DNA from: Eumeta japonica
Taxonomy: Eukaryota > Arthropoda > Insecta > Lepidoptera > Psychidae
Assembly (NCBI GenBank): GCA_005406025.1
Contig: BGZK01000533.1
Coordinates: 62,001-126,000, forward strand
DNA: 64,000 nucleotides
Reading direction: 5' to 3'
In this document: positions 45,263 to 57,716 of the stretch, piece by piece
Layout: each line of letters opens with the position of its first letter
How positions within the stretch are numbered: position 1 is the stretch's first letter
Made by a program: the position numbers and the translations under genes
The notes under the pieces: model-generated
The model's database searches: none
What the model was told of the DNA's origin: nothing
The model's input: the letters and a program-made list of their open reading frames with translations, nothing else

Positions 45263-48200
45263 ATAACTGAAAGTTTGATAAAGAGATTGTAAAATACAAA
45301 TTACCTAATAATTACAACTAATTAGTGTTTGTCGCTATTGCAATATAAGGCAATATACAATAAGAATGATTTTATGTTTGCATTAAGTTCAAATATGTTC
45401 ATTAATCGTGATTATAAACCACATACGATGCATTTGGTCAGGGGTCAAAAAATAATGTGACTATGTAATATGGTAAAAGTTTAGACGTAAAGTTCTTGGT
45501 AAGCGCCCGGAGCAACTTGCCCTACATGGCCTCGGACCTACCGTTATCTTGAGAACATTTTATCATCTTGCCTATAATTTTACGGAGTTTATCTTTTGAA
45601 TTACTAACATTTTTAGCGTCCCTGTAATCTTGTTCAACCTTTATACATTCCAAGTAACATACTTTCGTATCTAACTTCAAAAAATAAAATACGTATTTTA
45701 ACTGTGGCGTTATTTTGAAATAAAAGAAAATTATTAGTATGTATTACCGTTTATTATTAGGATGATATTACAAAATTATGTTCAAAATGATGTATTTCTA
45801 TAAATACATTTATAGAAATTTATTGAAAACATGTTTTACTTTAAAAAGCAAAATACCTTACCATTTGTTTTAAATAGTTCATGAAGTTCTAGCTACATAG
45901 TGCACTGCAAGTCGCGACGAGGTCACTGAACTTTGGCGAACAACTATACTGTGTATACAAATGCATACTATGATATACTCATTATAGATGTGAATATCCA
46001 GAAAATAACTTAATAATGTGGTAGTTAGTAAATCACTTTCTATGACAATCATATCTCTTGATTGTTCATTGTTCAAGATGAATCTGTACAATAGCATTTT
46101 TCTAAACTAATAAATACATTGAGGTTACACGTTTATGCTAAATCTATATTAGAAGTCGAGAATAACATTTTCGTTTAACGTAGCCAACCACTTTGACTTG
46201 CATTATGTATTTGGCAAAGTGGTAAATTTTGAAAATGGACACTTTTTTTTAAATAACCCGTACGCATTCATATATAATACAATTCAAATTTTAGCAATGT
46301 TAAACCATTTGCGTTCAATTGTTTTAAAAATCACCTTCACAATCAGATGTGAAAACTTCCGAAATTCTAATATGATTCCAAAATAAGTCTAAACGTGTTA
46401 CAAACAGCTCGTAACATCAACACCCTCCTTGGTACGTATACATCTGTTGAAAACGTATTTTGACTAGTCGCTTCACCACTTAAAATTTTGACTTGTAAAA
46501 TGAGCCATGAAAAAGATCAACCACTCAGATCGACCCGAGGGATGGTGAAATCCAGAACGACTAAATATTTAACGTTGTTGGACCATAGACGTAAAAAGTG
46601 GACCAGCCATTTCCGAGTAACCTTTGTCGTCTTCGTTTGCTACAAACGTACGAGCTATAAACTCACATTCACATAATTCTACCGTGTGTCATATTAGTGT
46701 TAATAATTTTTATTAACATTTGCCACCATACTCCATTTGTATGGGTGAGAATACATGTTCATATTACAAAAATTTTTGAAGAAAGCTGATACATATTGGA
46801 CTACGTTCGCGGAACATGTCTGCAAAACGTAGGCTTGGTAATGGTGTGTTGTATAACTCGACCATTACGTCTTTGGAAAGTAACCCAAATTATTTTTTAT
46901 ATTAAGGTCTATATCTTCACCATCCCAATGCAAAATTTCATGGTCCCTGTTTCATAACAATAAAAGATATGGGGCTCTGTCACCATTTGAGATGAGCATA
47001 CCTACTAGACGATCTTATAAAGCTTCGGTTATAGACTACGTAACCCCAATAAAAGTGGCTAGCTGCGCATTTGTGTCACATAATTAAATTATTTTACAAG
47101 TAATGTTTTATTTTGTCGGTTGTTGTTGTTTTTATTTGATCTGCATCATTTTGTATTACACATTCATTAAAAAAGTGTATTTTCATAAAAGTGTCATCTC
47201 GACAAATTGTTAAGGTGACGCGATAATAAACTATTAATGTGACGTAGCTTAGCGCTCAACAACTCGCACACGTCGCGATGCTGAGCGTGGTACAATATGT
47301 ACGCGTTTGCTTGTTTTTAAAGGTCGTATGCGACAAAGCAATATTTTTTTCTTTAAAATATAAAGTAGGATTAATTTAAAAAAATATGTCCGGCATTTTG
47401 AAGTGCTTGTATGGATTAATCTACGTAGAAAATTTGAAAACTTAAATCGGTCCCATTTGAATGTATAATATAAATCGGTTTTGAAAGAGGTATCTTTGAT
47501 ATTTTTCCTCTGTTATAAAAGTTAATAAACCGTATAACGGCAAATGACAAATTCAATAATATGAAGAATCGGACCACAAAATTTCGCACTTTTTGTATTT
47601 TTTATGGAGAAAAATGAGATACGAAATACCTACCACTAAAATTTCCAATTTGTGTCATTAACACTGTAAGATTATCCTCACTTGTCAATCATATTAAGCT
47701 TTTTATTCATCTATTGTCACTGATTTTTTCAGCTGCAGCTATAAAGTAACTTAACACTCCTTACGACAATAGAGCCCCCAAGCTCCAATTCTAAGTTCCA
47801 TTTCAAACGCTACCGCTGCAGTCGCGCGGGCGCAGCGACAAGACCGCGTATTGAACGGAGTGAGTGTCTCAAACGAAATTCTCGGTAAAAATAACCGGTT
47901 GCAATCGCCCTGCAATCATAGGACGGCGACCTCGTGACTCCTGCGCGATCGATATACGGCTTTGTCCCTCCTATCTAATGTTCCTACTATATCGTTTGGA
48001 GTAATGCAGTTTAGGAATGAAGTAGCAATGGGTATGCACAGGAAGAACTAAATTATTATTTACTTAATAGATTGTGATTTATTATGAAAATTGTATACTT
48101 TTCGTCATCAGAAAATTAATTTAAATTTGCTTATATTTATTATATTTAGTGTAATGATTTATTTAATGTATTTTATGATCAGGTACTTATATTCCACGAA

Positions 48201-48734
48201 TGGTTTACCCCCGCTTTGCTGTGCGGTAATGAATGCGGTAAATTTAGTGATATTTGTTCCCGCTCCTAATCCTTTCTTTGATTTCAATTTCAGCCATGAT
48301 TTTTATCATTCTAGCGTTTATTCTAATTCTCTGCAAACTTTGATTACCAAGTGCATTCAACAATTTCGGAGATTAATCCGGACAAACGCACTCAAATCTA
48401 TTTATACGTTTAAACTAAACTGTTGATTGCATTACCCGACAGCTCTTTGCTTCGTTTATTTGATGCATACGTACAACTTATGCATTATGCCCCTACTAAA
48501 TATTAATACAACCTGCTACCTTATACCCCGTTCTTCAAATGGAATTTACCCAAAATAAAAAAAATACGATTTCTATTATTTTTTTTTTAATTTAAGATAA
48601 TTTTTAAAAACCAATGCTTATATTTTTCCGAATAGATTCACATTTTACGAATATTCTAAACATCAATGTCATGTTAGAATTTCCTAGTATAAAATGGGAT
48701 CAAGTTCATAATTGAAAAAGAATTTATTTGACGT
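45263..48734. other. Intergenic DNA with one GC-rich island
   Basis: AT-rich in general. The island at 47770-47960 (GCAGTCGCGCGGGCGCAGCG, CGGCGACCTCGTGACTCC) contains no repeat or long frame and is a candidate conserved non-coding or promoter segment. 48190-48420 (CCCCGCTTTGCTGTGCGG) looks like another lepidopteran dispersed repeat, so the 111-codon frame over it is not a gene. A 62-codon frame at 46488-46676 has mixed codons but no recognised family. Confidence 0.45.
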
Positions 48735-48970
48735 ACAAAATGAAGCAATTTCAATTCAAATTCAAAAATCTCTTAGTTTCACAAGTTAGACTTAACTCTG
48801 GAAATATAACTATTACAATAGGGATTCATCACTCGTTCCCAGTTCGCTCGTTCGTTCGGCAGTTTTCCCCAAGAAGAACGAACAAGAAAATTAAGGGTAG
48901 CTCTTTTCTACCTGAGTTGTATGAAATACCTATCAAAGATAAAAGTATTACAGAAAGAGATAATCCGATA
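48735..48970 (-). mobile_element. LINE 3' end (minus orientation), copy 2
   Basis: TTTCAATTCAAATTCAAAAA, then CAGTTTTCCCCAAGAAGAAC, GAACAAGAAAATTAAGG and GTAGCTCTTTTCTACC. It is collinear with the copy at 40727-40935. The open frames on both strands here are products of the repeat. Confidence 0.6.
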
Positions 48971-49341
48971 AGAAGTCGAGCTGGTAACGACCCCTGGACA
49001 TTTGTCCCAAAAATAAGCGGAAATTTTACAATACCCTTTTTTAATAAGTAATTGTTTGACAATGATCTTTAATTTATTTAAGGGTTAGATTTGAATGTCT
49101 AACTTGGTGACTAAGGATCATGTAAAAACAAAGTTTTTAAACACTTACATTATATTAAATCTATTTGTAACATCTCGTTCCTGGAAACATAACAAAGCTC
49201 GAATGATATCAAATTTTTCCCGAATATTGTTTCCTGATCGTTAAATTAAAACCATAAATGTTCAATTCCCATAAATCATACAGATAATTTTAAATATACA
49301 TATACCATCTGTTTCTAGAAGTGCAAATCATAACATAAAAA

Positions 49342-50092
49342 CTGGCCAAGAGCTTGTCGGACCACGCTCATTATAGGGTTCCGAAAACATTATTACAAAG
49401 AAGTCCATTAAAGATGAAAAAGTACGTTGTTACACTTTTTCAGTGTTTCCCGCACAGAATAGTTACAATCACTTTAGTCGCTTATAACTAGAAAAAAACA
49501 AGTAGGAATGTCGACTATTACTATTAAACTAATGTTAAATTTTCATAAGCGAAAGAGCGTATTTTCATGACACGTACATCTTTTTGTTGAGAAGCGTAGT
49601 TTTTCGACAATAATTGGAAAACAGTATATCTGACCATTTTCAAAATAATTTTCGTGGAAAGCATTTATTAAACGTTATCTTCTCTAGTTTGTTCAAATTT
49701 TTTAGACATACAGTTTAAAAAATAGTAGGGGGGGGGACAAAATATCTAAACTTTTAGGAGCTATTATTTCTGAAATTATTCAATCAATCAGAAAAACTGC
49801 TTAAAAACCTTAAAGTATTTTTAAAAGAACTGTCAAATATATGCCACCATTATGTTTTTCACAAAAAAATCTACTTCTGTTACATGTATGGGGAAGGGCA
49901 CCCCTTAGAAATGTTTATTTTTTACATTTAACTACCATACTAACTAGTGGCCCATACAAAACACCTACACTATAAATTTCATTAATATACGTCTAGTAGT
50001 TTTCGAATAAAATGCCTGTGACATACGGACGGACGGACATGACGAAACTATAAGGGTACCGTTTTTACCAATTTGGCTCGAAACCCTAAAAA
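49342..50092 (+). repeat. Dispersed element, copy B (CTGGCCAAGAGC head, GAAACCCTAAAAA tail)
   Basis: It starts CTGGCCAAGAGCTTGTCGGA. It ends ACGGACGGACGGACATGACG, then ATAAGGGTACCGTTTTTACC and GGCTCGAAACCCTAAAAA. It is collinear with copy A at 35661-36335, with an extra segment near 49380-49480. It contains a G9 run at 49729-49737. No coding capacity. Confidence 0.75.
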
Positions 50093-51289
50093 TCGCATGG
50101 AAATCGGTGATTCTCGGGATTACCGCAGTAAAAACAAACACCTGGGTCGATTATAACAGAGATACCAAAAGCAGATAATATCTACTAGGCATAGCAATTT
50201 ATTTCTATGTATATTTCGTTTTGTAAACAGATAACGGTGTGTCTCAATACCGCTACTTCAGCAGCCAAAGTGTGATGAACCACAAGAGCGAATGAGACTC
50301 GAGGCTTATTCTTATTGGAACACTTTTTGTCGGCGTTAGGCAAAAACCTTTGGTAGCTATTGAGTTCGATACAGTTCATTTTATGCATCTACGCTTTAGC
50401 GGGATGACGATACAATGTATTACGTAAGATACGTAACAGTTACATTACTTGAATGGAAAATGGAATTTCTTGAAATACTATTTCCCTGTCTTTTAAGGTA
50501 AATCGAAAAGTAAAAGAAATCGCCCTTTAATTTGTGAAATCAAGTAAAAGCAAATAAAGTTATTGAAAGATTATCTTCCTCGTACAGAATTGTTTTCAAC
50601 CTGACTTCCTGATCAATTTTGTTATTTTTTATTGGAGGTCAGAAGCGTAGCGACAATACCAAAGCTTTTTTTCTTGAGTAAAATAATGTGGCGTTTACAA
50701 TTATTATCAGAAATAATGACAAAGTTACAAAAAATGTGCTTGATTATGTCCACTCATCAGAAATTATATTTCTTTGGCCAACGATTTAAAAACCAAAATT
50801 TTAATACGCCAAAAAATTATCACTTCAGTAACGCGAAATATTCAAAATTGTAGCCGCTAACACCATTATAGGTTTCCTCTTAAATGTAGAAAAGTCTTAT
50901 AAAACTCATTTTTTATAAAAAAAAAGTCCACGTTTCATTCAGTACGTATAAAACACATTTCATATTTTAACGAAATTATTTAACCGCTTTACGCGTTCGC
51001 TTTTCCAACACACACACGTGACTAGATTCCGGTAGATGTCAGAGGTGTGAATTTAATAAACGCACTTCACGCCGCCCCGAGGGAGGCGCTGCGAACGTGT
51101 AACTCATCAGAGCGGAAAATATGGATAAATATTTTTTATTTTGTTTTAGAAATTAGGCCGCCTCCGAGGTAATGTGCTTTCCCAAGCGGACGTGGGATGT
51201 TTTTCTTGAAAAGAGAAATAGGACGGGACGCATCGGAGATACTTATGTTTTTGATGTAAGACTAAGTGTTCCTCTCGATTTATTTTAAA
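50093..51289. other. Intergenic DNA
   Basis: AT-rich. A GC patch at 51040-51110 (CACGCCGCCCCGAGGGAGGC) has no recognised function. No supported gene. Confidence 0.45.
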
Positions 51290-51560
51290 ATGGAATTGAA
51301 TCGCGACCAGAACCGGGATAGGGATCGACAGTGGGACCAGGACGGGATTTAGATTGAAACCGGGATCGGAACTGGGAACAGGAGTGGAAACAAAATCGGA
51401 AGCGATAACAGGATCAGAGTCGAGAAATCGAAAACGGAATCGGGATCATGGTTGAAGACGCGTATGTCGTCGATATAAGAGATGAAGTATATCCTTAATT
51501 TAATAAAAAATGAATTCCATTAATTTATTATGTTTTATTTCGTTGCGCGGGTTCATTAGT
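51290..51560 (-). repeat. Longest copy of the GATCCCG-rich degenerate repeat, minus orientation
   Basis: The plus strand shows an irregular run of GGGATnGGnACnGGGA-type hexamers over about 150 bp (GACCAGAACCGGGATAGGG, GACCAGGACGGGATTTAG, AACCGGGATCGGAACTGGGA). ATCATGGTTGAAGACGCG and a GCGCGGGTT end follow. The same block order appears at 19790-19890. Internal slippage of a GGGATC-like hexamer probably made the run. Confidence 0.6.
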
Positions 51561-52140
51561 GTTTGTGTGAAAGGCGAGCAAACAAATAGAAACTAACACC
51601 ATTTCTATTTTACATATTCTGGTGCATGACACTGGGAAACAGTGTAACTATTTGACAATGAAAGAATTTTCAAAATCGTATTACTTCCTACGAACACATT
51701 AACAACTTTATCTAATTACCTTATATTTTACATTTATTTACTACTTACGAATATGTAATATTTATTAGAAAACACGTATATATAAGATATAAGTCGAAAT
51801 TATATTTTCTCTTAATTTTGGAGGTTCATTTATTATGTGCCATATTTTATTCATCAACTCGAGTACAAAGAGATTAAACAATTTATTTGAGTGAATATTG
51901 AAACGTAATCAACAGCCTTCGATTTCAGGTGCCGCCTAATGATCGAGTCACAGTGTTCTGACTTACTTGTGAAGTGTCACTGTTTATCGAAGCCGTTAAA
52001 TTCATCCCACTGGACACTTCACACCAAAAAAATTCCAGAACTCATCCACATATTTAAGTGATAGGTTTATCCGTAGAATATACTGATTAATTTAAGTTAT
52101 TCGAATTAACGCTAGCCGGTCGGACAGAAAGTTAAGCCAT
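51561..52140. other. AT-rich spacer
   Basis: No gene or repeat recognised. Confidence 0.5.
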
Positions 52141-52151
52141 TTGTTTCAAAC

Positions 52152-52174
52152 GTTGTCACCGCGTTGGTGACAAC
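52152..52174. repeat. Perfect 9-bp hairpin
   Basis: GTTGTCACC and GGTGACAAC are separated by GCGTT. It sits in a GC-balanced stretch at 52110-52210. Function unknown. Confidence 0.6.
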
Positions 52175-55100
52175 TGTGGTCGATAACCGCTGACCAGCAC
52201 TAAGCCAATGTTTTTACGTTATATGTACCACCGTGATGTCAAAAATAATTTTCTTATAAAAAACAAATGAAATAAATATAAATATCGACTAGGCGGAAGT
52301 GGTTATTCCTAGTAACTGTAATTATATATTTATAATAAGTTCACAAATGTCTCAATTTATTTTAATATCTCAGTTTATTTTATTATTTTATGTTGTTATG
52401 ATAGGTCCTGTTTAAATGTCTGAAACCAAAAATAGTCATAAATAGTGTGCGTGTTTGGCTAGGTTACAACATATGTATGAATAGAAATACCTTAGTAGCT
52501 TAAAACTACGCATATTTTTCTTTGTTTTTTAAGGAGTATTTAATGTATAAAATAATCCACTTCTGTAGTTGTTCACACAATAAACATGAAAATTAATTTA
52601 ACTGTTTTAGCAGCTGTTAAGACACCCATACCCCATCATAATCACTTCAATATGATATCCTATGCAATATAAAATATATAATAAATATCGATTAGGGTCT
52701 ACCTGATAAATATATGTAAGTACATTAACTATAATACCGATATCGAAAAGTGTATTTATATCATATTTATATCAGTTTTATGAAAGAGGAATACACGATG
52801 ACATAATTTTTCTGGAAAGTAAAAATTAGTTATGCTATTAAAAATCTTAAATAATTTCTGTACTTTAATTATCTATATTTTTATTTCCAAGTAGGCGTTT
52901 AGGTGAGTCTCCATTTTCCACTTGAAACACAAATACTCAATTATTTGTCATACCAATTTTTTCATCGACCAACCAACAGACTTAACGTTAATTCTGAGCA
53001 GGCGACAGCACAAGGCATATCACACACGACAGCAACCGGCGCTGTCTCGCATTTCGACCGGTGCAGGTGCACCCAACAGGGTTATAGTAGGCCACGTATC
53101 CCGTTGTTAAGCAATTTTTTAGGCGTGCCCTTAAAGAAAATACTTCCCGTCGTTTTACACGGGGCGAGATTTACGATAGCTACCCGGTAACGCCGACTTA
53201 TATCCTAAGAACGTGTTTTACGTCAAATCGTAAAATTATTACGGCCTATTTATAACGTGCCGCTCGAGATAAGTCGCTACTCGAGGCTGAATGGTGCAGC
53301 AAAGGAGATTTAGTATCACAAGTTTTAAAGCTTACTAACACGCGTCACCAGTATATCGCGTGTCGTCTAGTGCAGTTTTAGCGAAATTAAAAAAAAATAG
53401 AAATTTCTTGCAAATGAGATCGGCTAATTTCGCTCACCTCGATGATCTACTAATGCTTCGCCCGGTACGAAGACGCCTTAAAGAGTTAGGAGCCTTAAAT
53501 ACGTCAAATCGCATGTAACGAACAGAGTTACGAAATAAAATTTCGTTTAAAACATATCTCTATGAACTATGAAAAACATTAGATGCGAATTCGCTTTATA
53601 GTTAACTGATTTAATTTAACGGTTTTGTAATACTGAAAGTTTTATACCTGCCTGACGCTTCGTCATGGTTAAGTAGAGAGATTAAAACATTTTGTTTTTG
53701 GTTTTATAAATAACTTACTTAATGTAACAGACATTAACGTCCAACAACTTCTGAGGCGTATACTGTAAGTGCCAATTTGTCTGACTTATAAATATTTCAA
53801 TTGAATTATTTATAAACATCAAAGTCAAATATGTCTTCTTTCGTACAGGAAATATCTAATTTTATATCATTTATCCTTTATAAAAAAGAAACGAAATCCG
53901 CGCTTGAGACTCAATTGCTCCAATATTAAGGCAATGAAGAAATGATTGAAGAAAATACGTTTTATTTACAAAAGTACTGAAGTATTAATTTGGACAGTAA
54001 CCCTAAATATAAAACTGGTATAATTTTATCAACTTTCGAGGATATCAAGCGCAGGTTTAAGTATATTTTTTTTCTTTTTCCTTTCAATATTTTTAAGACT
54101 TTAAAATGTGTATTCGGTCATCGTTTAAAAAGAAAATAATTACGATGTCTTTCTCGTGAAAATATAAATCACAGGGCAAGATTGCTGTTTGATAGTTTTT
54201 CATGTGTTGTTCTATTTGATGTTTTTCTTATTAATTGACGACCTCTATAACTTGCTTTAGACTCAATAATCTTTGGCTATGATTCTCAATCGGGTGGATT
54301 GCTTATAAATTTTTCCCTGAATCTTAATACGTCTTGTACCAGCGCGTCCTGATCCCAAAATTATGACCCTCGCACGCAATACACAGTATATAAAATGCTC
54401 CCTATTTTGACGCTAAAAATTGTTATAGTTGGTACATTATAGCGATTTTAATTTTTTTTATTTCAACGATTTGCCTATCGTTCTTTTAGGTAATTAATTA
54501 GGTAGCCCTTTTTAATTACTGTATTGTAATATTAATAATCGTTTGAACTGTCACAAAAATATACCAGAAACGATTTTTTACAAACGATACAAACTTTCTC
54601 CGAAAATAATGTATTCAATTTTGTTAACAAATCTTTTTATTTTAATATTGGCCACGGAAAATGACAGAAATTAACGATTTCCATTCGGCACTTTCGTTCC
54701 GTGAATAGGCAATCGCGATGTAGCATCTGTAATTGAACTTCAAGGCAAAAAACAAGGCCCTTCGGTAATCACGGCACGTACTAAATTAAGGGTCGTGCTT
54801 ATTTAGGCCCGGCCAGATGAATTCCTTTGGACAATTAAACGTAACGAAGAGGTAGTTTAATATCCTGTAATGAATAAACTCAGTAATTTAACTTGGCCGG
54901 CCCGCCGGAGGAACGAAAGGTTTTGTAGGTTTACGGAAAATTTCGGCGAGCATAATAAATTATTTAGGAACAGTACCCTCCTGGAGATATTCAGTCCGAG
55001 TGACATTTGTAGAGTTACATCGACTTTGCTCCAAAGATATTTCGACTTTTCACATTTGAAACATACAAATGCCCCCATATGTGTGAATGGATTGAGGACG

Positions 55101-57083
55101 GCCATATGGACAATATTATAAACAATTTTTTGATAGTTGATAATATTATATTCATGATAAAACTTTTGACCACTATCGCTGTTTACCGATGTTAAGTTCA
55201 AGAAGCACGATTTAAAAATATTTGATATAACGTCAACAACATGAATCAGACAAAATTAACAACATAATGACAGTCGATAGACTTATTTAGGTGTAAATTT
55301 GTGCTTATGGCTCATACTTATTGCACATTATGGGCTGACTTAATTTGGAGGCGTCAATAATTGCTTATCCGTACACCTCTCATCAACGTCCACTCTACAA
55401 TACAACTCGTCAAACTATAAATTGTAGGCCAGTTTTTAGCCACCCTATTTTTAAGAACTATTCTCCCATAATAATCATTTTATTTGACATTGAAGGACTC
55501 TTACCTCAAGCCCTAAATTTAAGCCCTCCACTCCGGCTTGAGATGGTTAACGCCGACGTCACCAATGCCGCATCGATGACCAACAACTCGACATATTCTC
55601 GGAGTTACGAATTGTTTAATTTGATTTTAGTTAAGAACTCATTTTGTCAACCTACGCCATTCATAACATAATTTATATAAATTGTTTTTTTTTTTATTTA
55701 TTCATTTTACGTCTTCGTTTTGGAGTAAACTAAAATTGTAGGAAATACGTAGTTAAGTCTAAGTAATTTAGAGTTCATAAAATACAAATTCAATTTAGTT
55801 ATGTCTCGATTTTTTTTCATATAACTATCATATCTGTTTATTAATATTTATTTCGAAAAAGATCTTAAAAAAATTAACTGCTTTTCCTAAGTTTGCACCG
55901 GTCGACTCGGTTTATAAATTCTTAACACTGATTAGACTTAGAATTAATGAATTTTGTTGTTTTTCAAATATTTTAAAGTTACTGTTTTTTCTTATTTCTT
56001 TCGATAAAGATATCCTTTGAACACACAAAACGAGAAAGTTATGACAAGCTACGCGATTCGTTTAACCTGAAAAAAGCTTGGAGTTCATCAACACGTTGTT
56101 TCTAAAGTAGACTCTAACAGAAAATCATTAAGAGAAACGATTTTTAATAGATATCTTACGAAGAATGATCGAAATTGAATCGAACTCGACTAATACAACA
56201 TTTTAACATTGATGTTAAATAATAAACCCTTTTTTAATTCCCGCAGGTTTTACAATCACCAAATCCGTTCAGAAGTTAAAGAACGTTAAATGTATAAATT
56301 TTATGCATTTGTACACACACACATACACATTCCGGGACGTAGATACATTATCTACGTACGATACAATTGGCTATGTTCATAACAAAAAAAATCATTTTAA
56401 TGTCTGAAGCTTTAGTGCCGAAATGTCTAAATCAGTAAAGTTTTCTTTTGTTACTTTCTTTTTAACTACTATTTTTAAAATATTATGTTTATAAAATTAT
56501 ACTATACATATAATGTGCTATTAGCGTATCTAAAACACAATTTTCTTAGAACGATAATAGCTATTTGTACAAATATGTAAATAATTTACAATTGTATAAT
56601 TCGAGTAAGTGAAAATTTTTCAAGAACCATACCACTTCACTTAAATGAAATGGTAACACATACGAGTCACAGAACAAAACGTAATTATGTATATACTATT
56701 AAAGGAAAAAAATTGGTTGCCTGTAAAGTCGGTATACGGGCGAAAGTTTTACGTGACAACGACTTTGAGTGGTAAAATCATTTTAATGTGAATATTCATT
56801 CGTATAGTAGGAAGAAGGATGAAATAATAGTAACAATTTAAAACATTTATTTATACAAAGAATTATATTTAAAACATTAATTTATACAAAGAATCTCGCA
56901 CTGAATTTCATATTAACAAAATTTTATTTTACCTTTACACATACATACGTATTTATATACAAATATAACTACCTTCACATTATCACTACACAATCGTTTT
57001 ACAATTAACTGGCAACGTGTAAACTTGTATGCAGGCGCCTAAGCGAAATAGAAGCGCAAGACATGAACCGGTGTGTATGCCTA
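52175..57083. other. Intergenic DNA with two GC-enriched unique islands
   Basis: Island 1, about 52990-53520, has short frames on the plus strand and many CG dinucleotides (GCATTTCGACCGGTGCAGG). Island 2, about 54690-54980, has frames open on both strands (CTTGGCCGGCCCGCCGGAGG). Neither shows repeats or a recognised domain, and both are candidate conserved non-coding elements. 55340-55670 holds a 108-codon plus frame over a CCACTCCGGCT repeat motif and is not supported as a gene. 56837-56894 has a short direct duplication (AAAACATTTATTTATACAAA). The rest is AT-rich. Confidence 0.4.
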
Positions 57084-57243
57084 TCTCTCTCTCTCTCTCT
57101 CTCGCTCTGTCTCTCTCGCTCTTAGGCGGGCTAACTGTGCTCGAGTGGAAGGGACGCGTGCCTTTCACTTTTTATGTCTGTCTCTCGCTCTTAGGCGGGC
57201 TAACCATGCCAGAGTGGAAGGGACGCGTGCCTCTCACTCGCTC
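57084..57243 (+). repeat. (CT)n run followed by two tandem 69-bp units
   Basis: A CTCTCT run at 57084-57105 is followed by CTCTTAGGCGGGCTAAC at 57119 and again about 69 bp later. Each copy continues AGTGGAAGGGACGCGTGCC. The two units differ mainly in TGTGCTCG against CATGCCAG. A recent local duplication. Confidence 0.85.
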
Positions 57244-57708
57244 TCATTGTGAGCGCATAACGTGAGCGGAGCGTAACGCAGTTTCTTGAAGTGTCACCCG
57301 GCAAACCAATTTATAAGACGTTGTCACGTCAAAATAGAAGGCTTACAGGGGATCCACATCTGGTTGCACTAGATGTTCACTATTTAGCTCTAGTATTTGT
57401 AATTTATCAAGGACGCCACTGCCACATAAACCTATGAAAACCAATGAGATGTCGATTCGGAAAGAAGTTGGCTTACGATGACAAAATGTCGAAAATGCAC
57501 GAATAGAGAGGCAGAGTTAAGCCGGCACGCATCGAAAGAGCGTACGGCATCAATAGATCACCTCGGTACGTGCGCGGAGTGCTGACGCGGAGCGCGGGCG
57601 CACACGCGCGTCGAATCATATCTTGAAAAGCCGTTTAGCGGCTCGCACGGCGACTAGTCGAGCGACCGCAGTCGTAATAGAGCCATTTGTGTTACCGTTT
57701 AGAAAAGC
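57244..57708. other. GC-rich flank of the hAT insertion
   Basis: 57520-57690 is CpG-dense (GTGCGCGGAGTGCTGACGCG, GCGGGCGCACACGCGCG) without a long frame. Candidate promoter-like or conserved region. No gene recognised. Confidence 0.35.
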
Positions 57709-57716
57709 CTGTTTAG
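57709..57716. repeat. Left target-site duplication of the hAT element
   Basis: CTGTTTAG, identical to 59528-59535. Eight-base duplications are typical of hAT insertion. Confidence 0.9.

Noticed and set aside
48091..48426. 111-codon plus-strand frame with hydrophobic start
   Set aside because: AT-rich Ile/Leu/Tyr start followed by a dispersed-repeat motif (CCCCGCTTTGCTGTGCGG); not convincing as coding.
55345..55671. 108-codon plus-strand frame
   Set aside because: Starts without ATG and overlaps a CCACTCCGGCT motif also present near 27733; likely repeat-derived.
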